64,000 bases of DNA from Acidipila rosea. Lineage in GTDB: Bacteria; Acidobacteriota; Terriglobia; Terriglobales; Acidobacteriaceae. The DNA lies in assembly GCF_004339725.1 (NCBI RefSeq), contig NZ_SMGK01000006.1, positions 62,001 through 126,000 of the forward strand. The letters are read 5' to 3'. This document shows positions 61,010 to 64,000 of the stretch, piece after piece. A program made the position numbers and the translations under genes. The notes under the pieces are model-generated. The model had not been told where the DNA came from. It did no database searches and saw only the letters and a program-made list of their open reading frames with translations. Each line of letters opens with the position of its first letter. Position 1 is the first letter of the stretch.

Positions 61010-61867
61010 ATGCCTGAAGGAGATACCATCTTCCGTTCGGCGCGCGCTCTGGGCCGAGCTCTTACAGGCCACCGGGTGGTGGCGTTTGATACCGCCTATG
61101 CGCCTCTCGCGAGCGTCAACGATAACACCCCGGTTGCAGGACGCACGATTGAGCAGGTGGAGTCGCGCGGAAAGTGGCTGCTCATTTATTTTTCCGGCGA
61201 TCTCATCCTCGTGACTCACATGCTGATGAAGGGAAGCTGGCACATCTACCGTCGCGGCGAGCGCTGGCGACGGTCGCGCCAGCACATGCGCCTGGTTATT
61301 GCCACAGAGGAGTTTGAAGCAGTTGCATTCGATGTTCCGATTGCTCGCTTCCATACCGCCCGCTCTCTTGAACGCCAATCGGCGATTCCAAGGCTAGGTC
61401 CGGATCTGCTCGGCAGCGGATTTTCAGAGGGTGAAGCCGCAATTCGGCTGCGAGCCCGGGGAGATGAGGAAGTAGCGGTGGCCCTGCTCAATCAGCAGGT
61501 AATGGCCGGGATCGGAAACGTCTTTAAGTCGGAGATATGCTTCGTCTGTGGTGTGCATCCTTTTCGCCGCGTCGATGCGCTGACCCGGACCGAAGTCGAT
61601 TGTCTTATCGATAAGGCGCGTCAACTGCTGGCGTTGAATGTCACCGAGACGTCCGGGGATGGGATGATCACGTATACAGGCGCTCGTCGCACGACCGGCG
61701 CCGCCGATCCGGGGGCGAGACTCTGGGTTTATGGCAGGCAGGGACGCCCCTGTCGCCGTTGCGGCGAGAGTGTCCTCATGCGCAAGCAGGGCGCTCAAGC
61801 GCGATCGACTTATTGGTGTCCACGGTGTCAGCCAATAGAGGAACAGGCAGATCGAGCCAGGTGGTGA
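61010..61867 (+). CDS. nei: Formamidopyrimidine/endonuclease VIII-type DNA glycosylase (Nei)
   Basis: A 285-residue base-excision repair enzyme. The N-terminal catalytic Pro-Glu is in MPEGDTIFRSARALGRAL, typical for Nei. The helix-two-turn-helix region includes LLNQQVMAGIGNVFKSEICF. The C-terminal zinc finger has two CxxC pairs, CRRCGESVLMRKQ and YWCPRCQP. It immediately follows lhr (2 bp) and probably shares its transcript. Damaged pyrimidines and formamidopyrimidines are the expected substrates; specificity cannot be told. Confidence 0.93.
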   Translation: MPEGDTIFRSARALGRALTGHRVVAFDTAYAPLASVNDNTPVAGRTIEQVESRGKWLLIYFSGDLILVTHMLMKGSWHIYRRGERWRRSRQHMRLVIATEEFEAVAFDVPIARFHTARSLERQSAIPRLGPDLLGSGFSEGEAAIRLRARGDEEVAVALLNQQVMAGIGNVFKSEICFVCGVHPFRRVDALTRTEVDCLIDKARQLLALNVTETSGDGMITYTGARRTTGAADPGARLWVYGRQGRPCRRCGESVLMRKQGAQARSTYWCPRCQPIEEQADRARW

Positions 61868-61978
61868 AAGCCCACCCAGTTAAGGACGATTGATGCAAGC
61901 TGCCGCTCACCGTGCCAAGGGTTTTACGCCTCCTCCGTCGGGAGCCACAAAGGCGCCATCGGTGCTAAACTCGCGGCT

Positions 61979-62896
61979 ATGAATGAAATGAAGCGGCATT
62001 CAGGCTGGTTCTGGCTGCTGATTGGCGCTGGGTTGCTTTTTGGCCTCATTGTGGTCGCCTCCGTGTTGGGTTTACTGGCTCTACACTCGTTCGATTCCGG
62101 GGGTAGCTTTGCTTCGATCGGCGGTGGCAACGTGGGCGTCATTGATATCGACGGCGTCATCATGAGCGCAGATAGCACCGTCGACCAGCTTCGCAAGTTC
62201 AATGACGACGACTCCATTAAAGCGATTGTGATGCACATCGATTCTCCGGGCGGCGCTGCTGCGCCCTCGCAGGAGATATACAACGAGGTCATCCGTATAC
62301 GTAAGGAGCATAAGAAGCCGATTGTCGCTTCCATCGAAAGTGTAGGGGCGAGCGGCGCTTACTACATCGCCTCGGGCGCCAACAGGATCTACGCAAACGA
62401 TGCCAGCATCGTAGGATCGATAGGCGTCATCATGGAGTGGACGAACTACGGAGATCTGCTTAAGTGGGCAAAACTGCAGCCTGAGGTCATCAAAGGTGGC
62501 AGACTTAAGGATGCGGGCTCTGCCGACCGCCCCATGACTCCGGAGGAGCGGGCCTACTTTCAGGGGCTTGTCGACAATATGCACGCGCAATTCATTCGCG
62601 ACGTTGCCGCCGGACGCGGGATTAAGCCGGATCAGCTGAAACCACTGGCCACGGGGCAAGTCTGGACTGGGGAAGAAGCTCTCCCGCTGCATCTTATTGA
62701 TCAGGCAGGCGGCTTCCGGGTCGCACTGCTTGACACTGCTCATAGAGCCGGTATTTCAGGAGAGCCAAATGTCATAAAACCGGCTCGCCACCACAAGACT
62801 ATCCTCGATATGTTGACAACTGACACGGATAGTCTCTTCAGCGCACCCGAGCAACTGCTTGAAAAACATGCCGGTTTCTATTTTCTTTGGCGCTAA
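61979..62896 (+). CDS. sppA: Signal peptide peptidase SppA
   Basis: A 305-residue membrane-anchored serine protease degrading leftover signal peptides. One N-terminal membrane segment spans residues 9-33 (WFWLLIGAGLLFGLIVVASV). The family S49 motifs are VGVIDIDGVIMS, VMHIDSPGGAAAPSQEIY, SVGASGAYYIASGANRIYAN (catalytic Ser in GASGAYY), and the Lys in VIKGGRLKDAGS. Length matches the short (half-size) SppA type that works as an oligomer. Confidence 0.92.
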   Translation: MNEMKRHSGWFWLLIGAGLLFGLIVVASVLGLLALHSFDSGGSFASIGGGNVGVIDIDGVIMSADSTVDQLRKFNDDDSIKAIVMHIDSPGGAAAPSQEIYNEVIRIRKEHKKPIVASIESVGASGAYYIASGANRIYANDASIVGSIGVIMEWTNYGDLLKWAKLQPEVIKGGRLKDAGSADRPMTPEERAYFQGLVDNMHAQFIRDVAAGRGIKPDQLKPLATGQVWTGEEALPLHLIDQAGGFRVALLDTAHRAGISGEPNVIKPARHHKTILDMLTTDTDSLFSAPEQLLEKHAGFYFLWR

Positions 62897-62962
62897 GATA
62901 GTATCTGGCTGCATCTACTATGGATAACAGGGCTTAGCCTTGTATTCTGGAGCACGACCAAT

Positions 62963-63295
62963 ATGACCAAAGCAGATCTGGTTGAAGAAATTACACAACT
63001 CGGAGATCTTACCCGCAGGGACGGGGAGGTGATCGTGGATACGATCTTTGACTCCGTGATTGGCGCGTTGCGGTCGGGGGACAAGATCGAAATTCGAGGT
63101 TTTGGCAGCTTTCGCATCCGGCAGCGTAAGCCTCGCATTGGCCGCAACCCTAAAACCGGGGCAAAAGTCGATGTTCCTGCCAAGCGGGTCCCTTACTTCA
63201 AGCCGAGCAAGGAGCTTCGCGACCTTGTAAACCCGCACGGGAGCGCTCCTGAGGATGGTGGGCAGGCTTCGCCGGCTGATACTTCTGCGGCCTGA
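62963..63295 (+). CDS. HU/IHF-type DNA-binding protein
   Basis: A 110-residue nucleoid protein. Residues 1-90 fit the HU/IHF fold, starting MTKADLVEEITQ, with the dimer core IVDTIFDSVIGALRSGDKIE, IRGFGSFRIRQRKPRIGRNP and the arm GAKVDVPAKRVPYFKPSKEL. The flank GRNPKTGAKVDVPAK is more IHF-beta-like than HU. A 20-residue acidic, Ala-rich tail is extra. It lies 66 bp after sppA, probably with its own promoter. Confidence 0.92.
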   Translation: MTKADLVEEITQLGDLTRRDGEVIVDTIFDSVIGALRSGDKIEIRGFGSFRIRQRKPRIGRNPKTGAKVDVPAKRVPYFKPSKELRDLVNPHGSAPEDGGQASPADTSAA

Positions 63296-63311
63296 GGTTG
63301 AACTTGTGCAA

Positions 63312-63352
63312 GCAGGTGCAGCTTATATGCCACTAGGTACCGCTGCACTTGC
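63312..63352. terminator. Bidirectional hairpin between the HU/IHF gene and pgeF
   Basis: GCAGGTGCAGC (63312-63322) and GCTGCACTTGC (63342-63352) pair over 11 positions with one G-U, around a 19-nt loop, in the 65-bp gap between two convergent genes. The sequence CTTTTAACC follows, so it is a modest terminator for the + strand gene. Confidence 0.55.
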
Positions 63353-63360
63353 CGCCACTT

Positions 63361-64000
63361 TTAACCTCTCACGCCAATCACCGACATCATTCGCCCTGTA
63401 AATCCATGTTCTGCCCGGTGGGAAAAATACCGTCCGGTCTGGCAGCTTGTACATTCCCCGCTGACAAAGATGGCGTCCTCTGCGACTCCAGCGTCGAGTA
63501 GCTGCCGCCGATTCGCTTCCACAAGATCCAGATGAAGGCTGGGTCCAATGTTGCTGTGGCCAGGCGCCCGCGCGGTCAGGAATAGCAGCGGGTACTTTTC
63601 CTTGATGGGATCGGAGTCGTAGACGTCCCGGAACAGCTTCGACGCGTACTCGAATTGCGATTCGAATTCGCTCCGTACTTCCTCCCCTACGCTGTAGCAG
63701 CACTGGCCAATTCCCGGGCCAATTGCCGCGATCAGGTCTTCAGGGCGGCTGCCGAATTCAAGGCGCATGCGCCCGATTCCGCCTTCTACGATGCGCTTGA
63801 GCGTACCTCTCCAGCCGGCGTGGAATGCCGCTACGGCGCGCGTGCGGCGGTCTGCAACCAGTACAGGGATGCAGTCTGCGGTCTGAATGCCCAGCAATAG
63901 CCTCGCCTCGCCCGTCATCATTCCGTCTCCCTTCAGCGTCCTGGCCGCATCTTCGGGACGGACCAGCCGAGTCATCGAGGAGTGTATTTGATTGATAGTA
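63361..64000 (-). CDS. pgeF: Peptidoglycan-editing/laccase-domain protein PgeF (YfiH), truncated by window
   Basis: A protein of the polyphenol-oxidase/laccase-domain family, now known as a peptidoglycan editing factor and purine nucleoside hydrolase-like enzyme. The reading frame is still open at the window end: codons upstream of the Met at 63975 spell NQIHSS, part of the family's 'QxHS' motif, so the true start lies outside. Visible motifs are QTADCIPVLVADRR, AFHAGWRGTLKRIVEGGI, AAIGPGIGQCCYSVG and SGECTSCQTGRYFSHRAE, which hold the conserved Cys/His zinc or copper ligands. About 215 residues are present, of about 255 expected. Confidence 0.92.
   Translation of the reverse strand, partial: TINQIHSSMTRLVRPEDAARTLKGDGMMTGEARLLLGIQTADCIPVLVADRRTRAVAAFHAGWRGTLKRIVEGGIGRMRLEFGSRPEDLIAAIGPGIGQCCYSVGEEVRSEFESQFEYASKLFRDVYDSDPIKEKYPLLFLTARAPGHSNIGPSLHLDLVEANRRQLLDAGVAEDAIFVSGECTSCQTGRYFSHRAEHGFTGRMMSVIGVRG

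Noticed and set aside
1-64000. CRISPR array, prophage, restriction or toxin-antitoxin system
   Set aside because: No regularly spaced repeats, phage structural genes or recognised defence genes were found in a read of both strands.

Overview
The window looks like a chromosomal segment of an acidobacterium, probably of the Acidobacteriaceae/Terriglobia group. The reasons are four proteins of the 'VWFA-related Acidobacterial domain' type, a large Oar-like TonB-dependent receptor with an N-terminal carboxypeptidase-regulatory-like domain, a TPR plus FG-GAP/ASPIC gene pair, a secreted Ig-like protein of a kind common in this phylum, and moderately high GC housekeeping genes. This assignment is inference from gene content; no rRNA or tRNA gene was seen.

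Layout. 1-6.9 kb: mnmG (cut by the window start), a DUF4440-like secreted protein, a membrane protein, an alpha/beta hydrolase, a highly structured RNA of about 200 nt with its own promoter and terminator, then jag/khpB and mnmE. 7-10.4 kb: a Tat-exported GH29 alpha-L-fucosidase, an 879-bp IS5-like element with a frameshifted transposase inserted into a decayed RhaT-type sugar symporter, and a GntR/FCD regulator. 11-21.4 kb: TonB-dependent receptor, TPR protein, FG-GAP/ASPIC protein, LacI regulator, a VWFA-related secreted protein, a small secreted protein and a NarL-type response regulator. 21.4-36.6 kb: gatB, tdh, Ig-like surface protein, M3 peptidase, DUF1810, FUSC-like membrane protein, VWFA protein, a degenerate REP-associated tyrosine transposase, ruvB, a VWA protein, a class III aminotransferase, moaC and an MscS channel. 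36.7-45.5 kb: egtB-egtD (ergothioneine), a divergent VWFA pair, an EamA transporter and a fused FAD/Fe-S 2-hydroxyacid dehydrogenase. 45.5-51.1 kb (minus strand): a nucleoside salvage operon cdd-deoA-CNT transporter-PNP-udk with a 2-hydroxyacid dehydrogenase at the end. 51.2-56.3 kb: chemosensory operon cheA-cheW-cheY-cheB-cheR without a receptor. 56.3-64 kb: lhr helicase-nei glycosylase pair, sppA, an HU/IHF protein and pgeF (cut by the window end).

The nucleoside genes form one catabolic route: uptake, deamination of cytidine, phosphorolysis of pyrimidine and purine nucleosides, and rephosphorylation of uridine/cytidine. The fucosidase, dead RhaT copy, GntR and LacI regulators and TonB receptor suggest a glycan-use region that has been partly eroded by an insertion sequence.

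The most unusual signal is the RNA at about 4666-4863: three collinear long-range helices, then a long U-tailed hairpin, behind a near-consensus promoter. I cannot assign it to a known family. No CRISPR array, phage module or recognised defence system was found.
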